Below are positions 56,116 through 64,000 of a stretch of DNA of 64,000 nucleotides, one piece after another. The DNA is taken from NCBI RefSeq assembly GCF_005233845.1, contig NZ_SZQL01000011.1, positions 62,001-126,000 on the forward strand, given 5' to 3'. The notes under the pieces were generated by a model. That model was not told the DNA's origin and made no database searches. It was given only the letters and a program-made list of their open reading frames with translations. Both the position numbers and the translations under genes were made by a program. The stretch is from Ilyomonas limi (GTDB lineage Bacteria; Bacteroidota; Bacteroidia; Chitinophagales; Chitinophagaceae). Every line of letters begins with the position of its first letter. Position 1 is the stretch's first letter.

Positions 56116-57000
56116 ATGAAAAAGATTACCCTCCTCTTTACGCTTGCGTTCATTGCAATCTCATCAGCAAGTTTTGCAAAAAGAATTATTATTAAAGTTT
56201 CCAACTTCCAGTTCTCACCGAGTAGCGTCAATGCTAAAGTAGGTGATACCATCATATGGAAATGGGTAACCGGTAAACATACTACTACATCATTGTCCAT
56301 CCCTGCAAACGCAAAAGCCTGGGATAGGCCCATAGATGTGGACCATAAAAGTTTTAGATATATACTAAAAGTAGCGGGAGTTTATAAATATGATTGTACC
56401 ATTCATGCTTCGGTAATGAAAGGCACTCTAAATGTAACAAAACGGCTGACTGCGAATTTAGATAACTTTACCATCAATGGAGACAATGCTCAGGCAATGC
56501 TCAAGTGGAACACTACCTCTTCTGAAGAGGTGTCTTATTTTTCCATACAAAGAAGTACCGATGGAAACAACTTTACCGAAATAGCCAAAGTAAATGCAAA
56601 CACCTCAAATTTGTACAATTTTAAAGACAGGGATGCACTGCAGGATAAATACATCTATTATCAGGTAGCCATGGTGGATGTAAATGGCAACCGGCAATTA
56701 TCACCTATACAAATGTTTGCCAACACGCGTGCTATTACTCCAAAACTCATCACCAGTCTCAGTCCCAACCCTATAAGCAGCCCGGGACATTTGATGCTGC
56801 AGTTTAATGCAGATAAAGATGGAACCATGCTGGCAAAATTGTATAATCAAACCGGGCTTCTAATTAAAGAAGAAAAGCTAAGTGCCGTAAAAGGGTTGAA
56901 CAATGGGCACTTCCACATGGGCAGCCTTGCACCCGGCACCTATTATATTGTTTTCACGTTGGGTGATATTACAGAAAAGCATGTCGTCGTCGTACAATAA
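56116..57000 (+). CDS. Cupredoxin-domain protein with T9SS sorting domain
   Basis: A 294-residue secreted protein with a signal peptide ending SSASFA. Residues 22-110 form a plastocyanin/azurin-like domain: the copper ligands are His in TGKHTTTS and the Cys, His and Met of DCTIHASVMKG. The middle looks like a fibronectin-type domain (SVEEVSYFSIQRSTDG-like text, here SSEEVSYFSIQRSTDGNNF). The last about 85 residues have the type IX sorting features (SPNPISSPG, GLLIKEEKL, LAPGTYYIVF). So a copper protein displayed at or released from the surface is predicted. Confidence 0.88.
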   Translation: MKKITLLFTLAFIAISSASFAKRIIIKVSNFQFSPSSVNAKVGDTIIWKWVTGKHTTTSLSIPANAKAWDRPIDVDHKSFRYILKVAGVYKYDCTIHASVMKGTLNVTKRLTANLDNFTINGDNAQAMLKWNTTSSEEVSYFSIQRSTDGNNFTEIAKVNANTSNLYNFKDRDALQDKYIYYQVAMVDVNGNRQLSPIQMFANTRAITPKLITSLSPNPISSPGHLMLQFNADKDGTMLAKLYNQTGLLIKEEKLSAVKGLNNGHFHMGSLAPGTYYIVFTLGDITEKHVVVVQ

Positions 57001-57044
57001 TAACTGTAATTGGAAAGTATTATTAAAGGAGATATTCATTGATT

Positions 57045-57072
57045 TACTGCCGGGCATTTTTACCCGGCAGTA
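57045..57072. terminator. Stem-loop after the cupredoxin gene
   Basis: TACTGCCGGG and CCCGGCAGTA form a perfect 10-bp stem with an 8-base loop, 45 bases after the stop codon. A weak T-tract follows, so it may be a terminator or a 3' protective structure. Confidence 0.6.
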
Positions 57073-57242
57073 CTATTTACAATAAGAAAAAGTTTTTATT
57101 CTGTTAGATATTTACACCCAAAGGCAGGTCTTGCATTATTACCAGGAAAATGCAAGGATGAATTTATTGCCACCTGAAATGAAAATAATTTTTTAAGCCT
57201 CGAAGGCACAGAAAACTTCACTATACTCCTATAAGCGTCACA

Positions 57243-57827
57243 TTATCCGCCGCCTACTTTATCCTGCTCTTCCGTTTCGTTGTAGCCGGTAACCGGCGGC
57301 ATATATTTTTCTTCTGCCATCTCTTCCCTCTCCTTAATATCATCGCGGTCTGCATTATTGCTGTTTAAACCGTTCTTACCAACATTGTTATTGCCTGTTA
57401 AATAGTCCTGCAATTGCTGCAACCCCTCCTCCCAGCCTTGCTTATGCGGCTGCACGTGCTCCTCGCTTTCAAAGCCGGCTTGCGTTATCCGGATGGCAGC
57501 ATGGCTGTTATCGCCCTCAAAATGTACTGATAATTTATAAGCTGCATTTTCCTCTCGCTCTAGTTTCAAATGCCAGTTCCAGGTGTACTCCAGTAAGCTA
57601 TGTTCTTCCACTTTCTCGTATCTGCCATCAATGATAAGGCTGTTATTCTCAAAAACATATTTTACTTCACCACCTTCTTTTATATCATTTATTACATCTG
57701 CCAGTTTTTTACCCATTGGCTTCCACCATTGTTTTAACTGCTCGGGTTGTGTCCACGCGTTATACGCTGCTTCTTTTGAACAGTTCAGTTCTTTTGAAAT
57801 GGTGAGGTTTGATGCATTATTTGCCAT
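57243..57827 (-). CDS. SRPBCC/AHSA1 domain protein with disordered tail
   Basis: A 194-residue protein. The first 145 residues are an AHSA1-type START-like domain: ISKELNCSKEAAYNAWTQPE, KQWWKPMG, YTWNWHL and a final GWEEGLQQLQDYL. The last 50 residues are polar and glycine/asparagine/glutamate-rich, ending KVGGG, unlike usual family members. A small hydrophobic ligand is typical for the fold. A possible small gene lies 10 bases upstream on the same strand. Confidence 0.85.
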   Translation of the reverse strand: MANNASNLTISKELNCSKEAAYNAWTQPEQLKQWWKPMGKKLADVINDIKEGGEVKYVFENNSLIIDGRYEKVEEHSLLEYTWNWHLKLEREENAAYKLSVHFEGDNSHAAIRITQAGFESEEHVQPHKQGWEEGLQQLQDYLTGNNNVGKNGLNSNNADRDDIKEREEMAEEKYMPPVTGYNETEEQDKVGGG

Positions 57828-57837
57828 TTGCTACTAT

Positions 57838-58029
57838 TTAGAAGAAACCATCTTCAAACATCATGCAAGGATGTGGCAACGACATTTGTATATGCAACGG
57901 TTGCAGGTTGTACAGTTTTGCATTTGAGGGCTGTTCAATATTATCTGATTGAAAGCCAATTACTGTGGCCTTTATGCAGCTCCCGTTTTCAATGCCAAAG
58001 GCAGCTCTGTATCTCTGGTTCACAACCAT
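57838..58029 (-). CDS. Possible small gene upstream of the SRPBCC gene
   Basis: A 63-codon frame from an ATG at 58029 (an upstream ATG at 58089 would give 83). The translation MVVNQRYRAAFGIENG, then KATVIGFQSDNIEQPS and a proline-containing end, has codon use like neighbouring genes. It stops 10 bases before the SRPBCC start, which fits an operon. I recognise no family; it may be chance. Confidence 0.35.
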   Translation of the reverse strand: MVVNQRYRAAFGIENGSCIKATVIGFQSDNIEQPSNAKLYNLQPLHIQMSLPHPCMMFEDGFF

Positions 58030-58201
58030 TTCGGGCAAGCACAAATGTGAAGGATTCGCCAATTCTCGCCCGCTAAAAGCAATATACAAACAACAAAGTG
58101 TTGATTAATGATCAACTAATTTCAACCAGCTTCATCAGGAGTTTACGGTAGGTTGCCGGCAATTAAACAAGCCATTAGCATGCAGGCAAGAATAACTTCC
58201 T

Positions 58202-58209
58202 TATCTTTG
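58202..58209 (+). promoter_or_regulatory. Perfect TAnnTTTG -7 element before panD
   Basis: TATCTTTG matches the Bacteroidota -7 consensus exactly and lies 41 bases before the panD start. No clear TTG was seen at the -33 spacing, so the call rests on the -7 element only. Confidence 0.4.
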
Positions 58210-58250
58210 GGCGCAATATTTACCGTATATATTCTAACGTTTGAATTATT

Positions 58251-58616
58251 ATGCACATACAACTCTTACGTGTAAAACTCCAGCAAGTAATTGTATCAGA
58301 AAGCTCCAGAAGCTATCCTGGCAGTATTGCTTTGCCCGATGAACTAATAGAAGCTGCCGGTCTCAAACTCTTTGAGCAGGTTCATGTAAATAATCTTAGC
58401 AATGGCAGCCGTATTGTAACCTATGTAGTGCGCAGCAAAAAAGAAGGATTTGTTTCACTCAATGGTGCTGCTTCGTGGTTGTTTAATAAAGGCGATCAGA
58501 TACACATTTTAGCTTACGGCTATTTCAATGAAGAAGATGCCGAACGCTTTGAGCCTAAGATCATCTATACCAACGAACACAACAGGGTTGTAGAGGCGAA
58601 GGTTTATGCTTTTTAA
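58251..58616 (+). CDS. panD: Aspartate 1-decarboxylase
   Basis: Pyruvoyl enzyme making beta-alanine from aspartate, for pantothenate and CoA or other use. The self-cleavage site Gly24-Ser25 lies in SYPGSIALP, at the canonical position. Lys9 (RVKLQ), the ANGSRIVTYVV-like region with Arg and Tyr (here NGSRIVTYVV) and the conserved FVSLNGAASW follow. The 121-residue length is normal. Its last 11 bases overlap the ATP-grasp gene, so the two are translationally linked; panC or panB are not seen nearby. Confidence 0.85.
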   Translation: MHIQLLRVKLQQVIVSESSRSYPGSIALPDELIEAAGLKLFEQVHVNNLSNGSRIVTYVVRSKKEGFVSLNGAASWLFNKGDQIHILAYGYFNEEDAERFEPKIIYTNEHNRVVEAKVYAF

Positions 58617-59679
58617 TGTAGAAAAAGCGATCATACAACGGATAACAGACTGGCACAATTGGCCATTTTACCTTTTTTATTTTCCTCTTGGCTACGCGTG
58701 GGTGTGGTATTATATAAAAACACGCTCGCTATGGTTTTTTACGGCCTCCAACCCAACATTGACATTCGGAGGTTTTGAAGGAGAAGCTAAAAGCGAAATG
58801 TACACACAATTGCCGTCGGAACTATATCCCAAAAGCATTTTTATATCTCCTGCCTTACCTTTTGCTGATGTAACGCCACAATTGCTTCGTGCAGGTATCC
58901 GCTATCCGTTTGTAGTAAAGCCGGATGTAGGTATGAAAGGATTGTTGTTTAGAAAAATAGTAAACGAGCAACAGTTAAAGACGTATCATTCAGCCATGCC
59001 GGCAACCTACATCATCCAGGAGTTTATTGATATGCCATGCGAAGTGAGTGTTTTTTATTGCAGAAAACCCGCAAATTGCAAAGGCAGTATTACCGCTTTT
59101 ATAGAAAAAAAACTATTGGAAGTAACGGGCAACGGCTCCTCTACACTTGAAGCCTTGATCAGTAACAATGCTGAAGCAAAGGAGTTTTTAAGTACCATCA
59201 AAAAGCAACATGCAAAGGATTTACAAACGGTTTTACCTGCAGGTGAAACGTTTTGCATATCGCATATTGCCAATTTGTATAATGGCGCCCGCTTTGTTGA
59301 TCTTACCAGCGAAGTAAATGATACTTTGCATCAAATTTTTGATACTATTAGCCATCAAACGCAATTCCTGTACGGACGTTACGACATCAAGTGCCAGTCT
59401 GTAGAAGACATGCTGCAGGGGAAAAATTTTATTATACTCGAGTTTAACGGGGCAGGCTCTGTCCCCAATCATATTCATGCAGGCAAGTACAATCTGCCGC
59501 AGGCTTACAAAGAAATTTTAAAACATTGGAAAGCGATGTACGAAATAAGCCGCGATAACTGTAAAAACGGCATACCGTACTGGGGTTTTTTAAAAGGCTA
59601 TCGTTTTCTGCAAAACTCTAAACGGTACTTCAACAAGCTAAAGCAGTTGGATAAAGAACTGGATTTGAATGTCAGGTGA
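58606..59679 (+). CDS. ATP-grasp ligase-like protein with N-terminal membrane helix
   Basis: A 357-residue protein. A hydrophobic helix WPFYLFYFPLGYAWVWYY is at about residues 20-37. The rest looks like an ATP-grasp ligase: PFVVKPDVGMKG (nucleotide-binding Lys), YIIQEFIDMPCEVSVFY, a phosphate-binding loop region TGNGSSTLE, and metal-ligand strand FIILEFNGAGSVPNHI. The D-Ala-D-Ala ligase-like group joins carboxylates to amines. It overlaps panD by 11 bases, so beta-alanine is a plausible substrate (inference). It may work at the inner membrane. Confidence 0.8.
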   Translation: MLFNVEKAIIQRITDWHNWPFYLFYFPLGYAWVWYYIKTRSLWFFTASNPTLTFGGFEGEAKSEMYTQLPSELYPKSIFISPALPFADVTPQLLRAGIRYPFVVKPDVGMKGLLFRKIVNEQQLKTYHSAMPATYIIQEFIDMPCEVSVFYCRKPANCKGSITAFIEKKLLEVTGNGSSTLEALISNNAEAKEFLSTIKKQHAKDLQTVLPAGETFCISHIANLYNGARFVDLTSEVNDTLHQIFDTISHQTQFLYGRYDIKCQSVEDMLQGKNFIILEFNGAGSVPNHIHAGKYNLPQAYKEILKHWKAMYEISRDNCKNGIPYWGFLKGYRFLQNSKRYFNKLKQLDKELDLNVR

Positions 59680-60163
59680 TGCATATAGCTGTTACTGTAA
59701 TTCATGATTATACTTTTGATACTTTTTTGCAATGCACTTCTTTTATTTTTTAACCTAAAAATCTTTGAGGTGCGCTATGCTAGTACTGCAAAGAACAGGA
59801 AGATATAAGAGCGATACCGATTCAACAAGTCCGGTACAAAAACGATTGGTTTAATAAAAACAAATAGTCTTCGTAATCTTTATAAATTTTACATCAATTA
59901 TCATTTAAAGAACAGGCAGGTCGGAAAGACCCGCCTGTTCTTTTTTCTTCCAGGCTTGCTGCGTTACCACTTGCGAAGAACAAAATGTAAGAAATGTAAA
60001 TTATTCATTTAGAAATAATGTAACCAGCGTTGTTACAAACGAAATAAAGCAATCTGTAATTTTTATCTCTTTTCAATATTTCTTACAATATTTCTTGATC
60101 CCAAATAACTGGATATGTGGTAAACTGTTAAAAAAGCTGGCATATAGAAATCACCGTTTTTTA
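59680..60163. other. 484-base spacer with terminator
   Basis: It holds the panD/ATP-grasp 3' region and a strong terminator 228 bases after the stop. The stretch 59760-59906 has no open frame of note; it may be 3' UTR or a small RNA. Beyond the terminator AT-rich DNA with repeated AATATTTCTT follows. No gene recognised. Confidence 0.4.
59907..59946 (+). terminator. Rho-independent terminator
   Basis: AAAGAACAGGCAGGTC and GACCCGCCTGTTCTTT pair at 15 of 16 positions with loop GGAAA, followed by TTTTCTT on the plus strand. It probably ends the panD/ATP-grasp transcript. Confidence 0.8.
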
Positions 60164-60700
60164 CTATGGTTTACGGAGGAAAGTCAGCGGGCTATCGGTA
60201 CCGTTAAGTGTTAAATACAGTGCATCGGTGCCACTGGGCTCCACACCTGTAGTGTAAATATATGAGTTATTGGTACTCAATTCTCCTTTGCTTAAATCCC
60301 GGTCTTCTGCCACTTGTCCATCCACCGTCCGGCGGTAGTGGGCTCTGGAAGGATGCGTTTTGATTACTTTAGATGCCGCATCTACTTCCACCGTGCCATG
60401 GGTAACTGATTGCTGGTAAGTTTGTACACCACTAGCTACAGTTCCCGAGGTAAAATACTGGGTATAAGTGCCATCGGCATTAAAAGTGAATGCAAAAGCA
60501 TACTCCACGCCATTGCCGATATATTCTCCCGGATTTTGGCTCCAATATTCAGTCATTGAAAAATTTCCAAACATCCAGTTGCCTCTTAGTTCTGCAGGCA
60601 CATCAGTACGCGGTCCAGCGGGACTATCTGCATCTGATTTTGAACACGCAGTAATTGTCAATGTTAAAGCAACAGCTAATAACAAAATAAGTTGTTTCAT
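60164..60700 (-). CDS. Lipoprotein of unknown function
   Basis: A 178-residue protein with a lipoprotein signal: MKQLILLLAVALTLTITAC, with the lipobox Cys at residue 19 and acidic residues after it (SKSDAD). The mature part is rich in Gly, Thr and aromatic residues (GNWMFGNFSMTEYW, FTFNADGTYTQYF), typical of small Bacteroidota surface or periplasmic lipoproteins with a lipocalin-like beta sheet. No function is assigned. It lies downstream of the hydrolase gene on the same strand, 239 bases away. Confidence 0.75.
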   Translation of the reverse strand: MKQLILLLAVALTLTITACSKSDADSPAGPRTDVPAELRGNWMFGNFSMTEYWSQNPGEYIGNGVEYAFAFTFNADGTYTQYFTSGTVASGVQTYQQSVTHGTVEVDAASKVIKTHPSRAHYRRTVDGQVAEDRDLSKGELSTNNSYIYTTGVEPSGTDALYLTLNGTDSPLTFLRKP

Positions 60701-60858
60701 GTTTTGTTTTTATAGGGTTTAATGGTAGTGCAAAGGTGTGGTATAAACAGGGGCAAAGGCAAGCTGCTGAGTAATTAATTGAAAAAGATAGTGGATGAAT
60801 TGAAATAATACCGCAGGCCTGGAGATTATAAGTGTACAGCGCTTGCAATTGCGTTATC

Positions 60859-60902
60859 CTTCATCACCGGCATATTTATCGGATGGTGAAGAACACGGCA
60901 AA
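60859..60902. repeat. Hairpin repeat, copy B (first copy at 3334)
   Basis: TTCATCACCGGCATATTTAT followed by ..GGTGAAGAACACGGCAAAG closely matches copy A. The GGTGAAGAACAC core is identical. It lies about 40 bases beyond the CocE-type gene stop, the same relative position as copy A beyond dxr. In this copy the stem is less perfect. Confidence 0.55.
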
Positions 60903-60939
60903 GCCATGAAGCGCCCTTATCTTTCCTGCAATCCCTCAC

Positions 60940-62760
60940 CTACTCTTCCACGCCTGCTTCTATAGTAGAAGGATGCGCCGCATCGTGCAAAATAGTAATG
61001 CGCTCTTTCTTATAGTCGCTGTCCGCTGCATCGGGTATATTTATAAACTGCTGCGGGTTACGGTCTACCAGCGGAAACCAACTGCTTTGCACCTGCACCA
61101 TAATGCGGTGACCTTTCAAAAAAGTATGCGCCACATCATTTAATTGCAACGTTACTTTGGTAGGTTCGTTGGGCGTAAAAGGTACAGGATTTTCAAAACT
61201 ATTGCGGAATTTGCCGCGCAATACTTCCGCTCTTACCAGTTGTTGGGTGTTGTTGCTATCGGGCAGTACATCAATCACTTTCACTACAAAATCGGCGTCG
61301 CTGCCACTCAGGCTTACATACAGGTTGGCCATAATAGGTCCCAGTACCGTTTTATCGTTTTGCAACACTTCGCTTTGATAATATACAACATCATTGCGCC
61401 CCGAGGCAAAGCTTTGGTCGGCAGCCATATATTCATTAAGGCGGTCAGCACTGCGTTGGTTAATGTAAGGGACAGGATTAGCCGGATCGGACGTATATTC
61501 ATCTTTGCCCTTTAGCTTACCTTTTTGCAATAGTAATTGATGGTTGTAATTCAACCACCAGGTTTCATGCGCCATACCTTTTGGCGGCCATGCCTTAAAT
61601 CTTTTCCACTCGTTACTGCCGGTTACAAAAATGGTGGCTTCCGTAGTATCAAAACTGCCTTTCTCTTTAAGATAAAAATTGAAGAAATTAAATTCTATCT
61701 GCTGAAATGCAGCATTCAAATCCTGGCCAAACTGATAGCCCGCAAATTGGTTCCATTGCTTTTTTTCCCATGCGCCGTGCGTCCAGGGAGCCATTATCAA
61801 AAAGTTATTATTATGGAGGTTTTGCTGTTCAATGGCTTTGTATGTATGCAATGCGCCAAAGAGGTCTTCCGCATCAAACCAGCCGCCTACCACCAGTGTA
61901 GCAGGGTGAATATTTTTTAAATGCGGACGAATGTTTCTTGCCTGCCAATACGCATCCTTGGTAGCATGCGCCAGGAATTCATTCCATATGTTGGATGTAT
62001 TACGAAAGTACAAATCGTTGAAGTGGTGCAATGCGCCTGTTTGTAAGTAAAAATCATACACCTCATTGATGTTAAGTGTTGAATCTACAGGCGGGTTTTC
62101 TGCTCTTGGGCCATTGCGTGGTGCATCAAAAAAGTTTAGAAAGCTAAAATTATCCATCAGGAAAAAAGCACCGCGATGATAGGCATCATCCCCCTCAAAC
62201 TCGTCTGTTACCGGTGCCTGCGGCGATGCCGCTTTGAGGGCCGGATGTGCATTGGGCAAAGCCGCTGTGGCATAAAAACCTGGATATGAAATACCATATA
62301 TACCAGCCTTACCATTGTTGTGGCTGATGTTTTTTAACAGCCAGTCTATCGTGTCGTACGTGTCGCTGCTTTCATCCACCTGCTTGCTGTCTTTTTTATC
62401 ATCAATAGCAGGTGTCATCTCTTCAAATTGTCCTTCGCTCATATGCCTGCCGCGTACATCCTGATACACAAAGATGTATTTTTCGCGTGTGAAAAGCGGG
62501 TTTGGACCAAGGCGTTTTCTATAAATAGCCTCGCCATAAGGCGCTACCGAATAAGGCGTTCTGTTGATGAGAAAAGGATATGATTGAGTAGTATCTTTTG
62601 GAATATAAACACTGGTAAACAACTTCACCCCATCGCGCATAGCAATACGCACTTCTTTTTTGGTGTAATTGTCTTGAATATATGCTGAATCGCCTGCAAG
62701 AGGCTGCGCAAAAGATGGTAAACAAAGAATAATAAGGAAAGAAAATAACAGATATTTCAT
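60940..62760 (-). CDS. CocE/NonD family alpha/beta hydrolase (S15-like)
   Basis: A 606-residue secreted hydrolase from the ATG at 62760 with a signal peptide ending PSFAQ. The alpha/beta domain has MRDGVKLFTSVYIPK, the nucleophile elbow GIYGISYPG with catalytic Ser, Asp in GGWFDAEDLFG and His in APWTHGAWE. The C-terminal jelly-roll begins after about residue 400. The family includes X-Pro dipeptidyl peptidases, alpha-amino-acid ester hydrolases and cocaine esterases; the substrate is not predictable. It precedes the lipoprotein gene. Confidence 0.9.
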   Translation of the reverse strand: MKYLLFSFLIILCLPSFAQPLAGDSAYIQDNYTKKEVRIAMRDGVKLFTSVYIPKDTTQSYPFLINRTPYSVAPYGEAIYRKRLGPNPLFTREKYIFVYQDVRGRHMSEGQFEEMTPAIDDKKDSKQVDESSDTYDTIDWLLKNISHNNGKAGIYGISYPGFYATAALPNAHPALKAASPQAPVTDEFEGDDAYHRGAFFLMDNFSFLNFFDAPRNGPRAENPPVDSTLNINEVYDFYLQTGALHHFNDLYFRNTSNIWNEFLAHATKDAYWQARNIRPHLKNIHPATLVVGGWFDAEDLFGALHTYKAIEQQNLHNNNFLIMAPWTHGAWEKKQWNQFAGYQFGQDLNAAFQQIEFNFFNFYLKEKGSFDTTEATIFVTGSNEWKRFKAWPPKGMAHETWWLNYNHQLLLQKGKLKGKDEYTSDPANPVPYINQRSADRLNEYMAADQSFASGRNDVVYYQSEVLQNDKTVLGPIMANLYVSLSGSDADFVVKVIDVLPDSNNTQQLVRAEVLRGKFRNSFENPVPFTPNEPTKVTLQLNDVAHTFLKGHRIMVQVQSSWFPLVDRNPQQFINIPDAADSDYKKERITILHDAAHPSTIEAGVEE

Positions 62761-63016
62761 ACGGATAAAGGTAATGACTACAGGTATTGAGTAGAACTGT
62801 GAACCCATATTATTGCGGGCGAAGTACTCTGTAAATGGCAGGACAATCAACACAAGCCATCCATATTGATCTTACATCAACCGGGCAAAGCTCCTTCACT
62901 CCGCTGGTAATACTAATAATCAGTAAATTTTGAAAACTGAATTCATTTTAATAAAAGCACTCCCATACTGCCTTTGCACCAAAAATGCAATCTATTTTCA
63001 TCCTACATTTGACTGC

Positions 63017-63409
63017 ATGAATACACCATTGCAGGCTGTGCATCACATCGCTATTATTTGTTCGGATTACGAAGTCTCCAAACGTTTTTATACCGGAGTA
63101 TTGGGTTTGCATATCATTCGCGAAGTATATCGCGAACGCCGGCAATCGTACAAACTGGATCTGGCAATTGGTGACCATTACATAATAGAATTGTTTTCAT
63201 TTCCGTATCCGCCGCCACGCCCATCCACACCCGAAGCTTGCGGACTCAGGCATCTTGCATTTGCAGTAAACAACTTAGACGCAGCTATTCAGCATCTCCA
63301 TAACAACGATGTTGCAACTGAACCGGTACGGGTAGATGAATATACCGGCAAACGATTTACTTTCTTTAAAGATCCGGACGGTTTGCCACTGGAGTTATAT
63401 GAAGTGTAA
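63017..63409 (+). CDS. gloA2: VOC family glyoxalase-like protein YaeR/GloA2
   Basis: From the ATG at 63017 the protein has 130 residues and closely follows E. coli YaeR: VHHIAIICSDYEVSKRFY, LDLAIGDHYIIELFSFPYP, PEACGLRHLAFAVNN and a final RFTFFKDPDGLPLELYEV. Metal ligands are His (VHHIA), Glu (IIELF), His (RHLAF) and Glu (LELYE). It is a lactoylglutathione-lyase-like protein whose exact role is unclear. It is divergent from the CocE-type hydrolase gene. Confidence 0.92.
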   Translation: MNTPLQAVHHIAIICSDYEVSKRFYTGVLGLHIIREVYRERRQSYKLDLAIGDHYIIELFSFPYPPPRPSTPEACGLRHLAFAVNNLDAAIQHLHNNDVATEPVRVDEYTGKRFTFFKDPDGLPLELYEV

Positions 63410-64000
63410 ATCTTATTTTATGGCATGGAGCTGCTAATGGAAGTGAGTAAGATGTAAGATAATAATGTATGTGTGATGAATTTTTTGTAAAGGTACATTG
63501 CAGATTATCTTATTAATAATACTTTACTGAAGATTATTGGGAAACGCATTTGCCTATTGCAAAAATAGCAGCATCCATTACTCCATACAGCGGTGCCCAT
63601 TCCATCCATACCGAAAATTGCAATTCTGTAAATACATAAGCGCTTTACTACTATTGGTATAATAACGGTTGTTTTTGGCCACACCCATTTCAGGTTTATC
63701 ACACTGCCCGCTACTATAAGTATAATACTTTTACTTAATAATTATTTCTTTGATAATATGCTGCTTAATTAAGCATCACATAAGCCCAAACTTCTCCAAC
63801 TTTAAAAATCCGTTTTCCAACTTTGAAACTGGCTTGGTGCTAATTTTTTCGTAACGTATTCAGTTTCAACATTAATCTTTTTGGCATTTCTGTTGTCTAT
63901 TACAGAGTCTTTGATATTGGATTCCGGGGGAAGAGTATTTCTATACTGTACCCTCTTTTTTTATCTGTTAAATCTATTATCAATTAAATATTTTATCACT
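63410..64000. other. 591-base right-end stretch
   Basis: No complete gene. On the minus strand, 63802-63960 is a 52-codon open frame without a start whose translation (ESNIKDSVIDNRNAKK, VTKKLAPSQFQSW) looks somewhat coding-like; it could be the eroded 3' end of a gene. The rest is AT-rich with no recognised feature. Confidence 0.3.

Noticed and set aside
1-64000. CRISPR arrays, tRNA, rRNA, prophage or intact insertion sequences
   Set aside because: No regularly spaced repeats, cloverleaf-like T-arm sequences, structural phage genes or transposase genes were seen on reading.

Overview
The window looks like chromosomal DNA from a Bacteroidota member, most likely Chitinophagaceae (inferred from family content and style, not from a marker search). 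The signs are AT-rich spacers, almost no Shine-Dalgarno sequences, promoter-like TTG/TAnnTTTG pairs, beta-barrel proteins ending in aromatic residues, a T9SS C-terminal sorting domain, LytTR two-component systems, a DUF4288 protein and a membrane-anchored MutS-like ATPase. No rRNA, tRNA, CRISPR array, intact insertion sequence or prophage was recognised.

Layout. 1-7.4 kb: 3' part of a MutS-like ATPase gene, then rseP and dxr on the minus strand, then ppc. 7.6-17 kb: a nitrogen-assimilation block on the minus strand (gltB, gltD, ammonium transporter, outer-membrane barrel). 17.4-22 kb: housekeeping and small membrane genes (yraN, manA, DUF6580, rnhA, PhzF-like, DUF6766). 22-25.2 kb: a minus-strand module of LiaF-like membrane protein, DUF4288 protein, LytS-type kinase and LytTR regulator. 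25.5-32.4 kb: a plus-strand signalling cluster of outer-membrane barrel, short PstS-like binding protein, HAMP kinase, TPR kinase, receiver, and receiver-adenylate cyclase. 32.7-40 kb: YitT, HD protein, dapD, phosphohexomutase, a secreted protein of unknown function and an MFS carrier. 40-43.2 kb: a degraded accessory stretch with a frameshifted TetX-like monooxygenase, a lipoprotein cytochrome c and a truncated, frameshifted remnant of another family. 43.2-52.9 kb: Lhr-like helicase with an in-frame repeat insertion, MBL hydrolase, dipeptide-epimerase-like enzyme, methionine aminotransferase, GAF kinase and acetate transporter. 53-64 kb: YjbR-like protein, Tat-exported oxidoreductase, cupredoxin/T9SS protein, SRPBCC protein, a panD/ATP-grasp gene pair, a lipoprotein, a CocE-type hydrolase and gloA2.

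How they work together. The glt/amt/porin block takes up ammonium and fixes it into glutamate. The 25.5-32.4 kb cluster reads as an envelope-to-cAMP relay: a barrel and binding protein outside, two paralogous kinases whose catalytic domains are almost identical, and two receivers, one fused to a cyclase with all catalytic residues present. The overlapping panD/ATP-grasp pair suggests a beta-alanine-using ligase. These two loci are the best candidates for undescribed biology. Two small dispersed palindromic elements, a repeat shared by two gene ends and two pseudogenes are also recorded.
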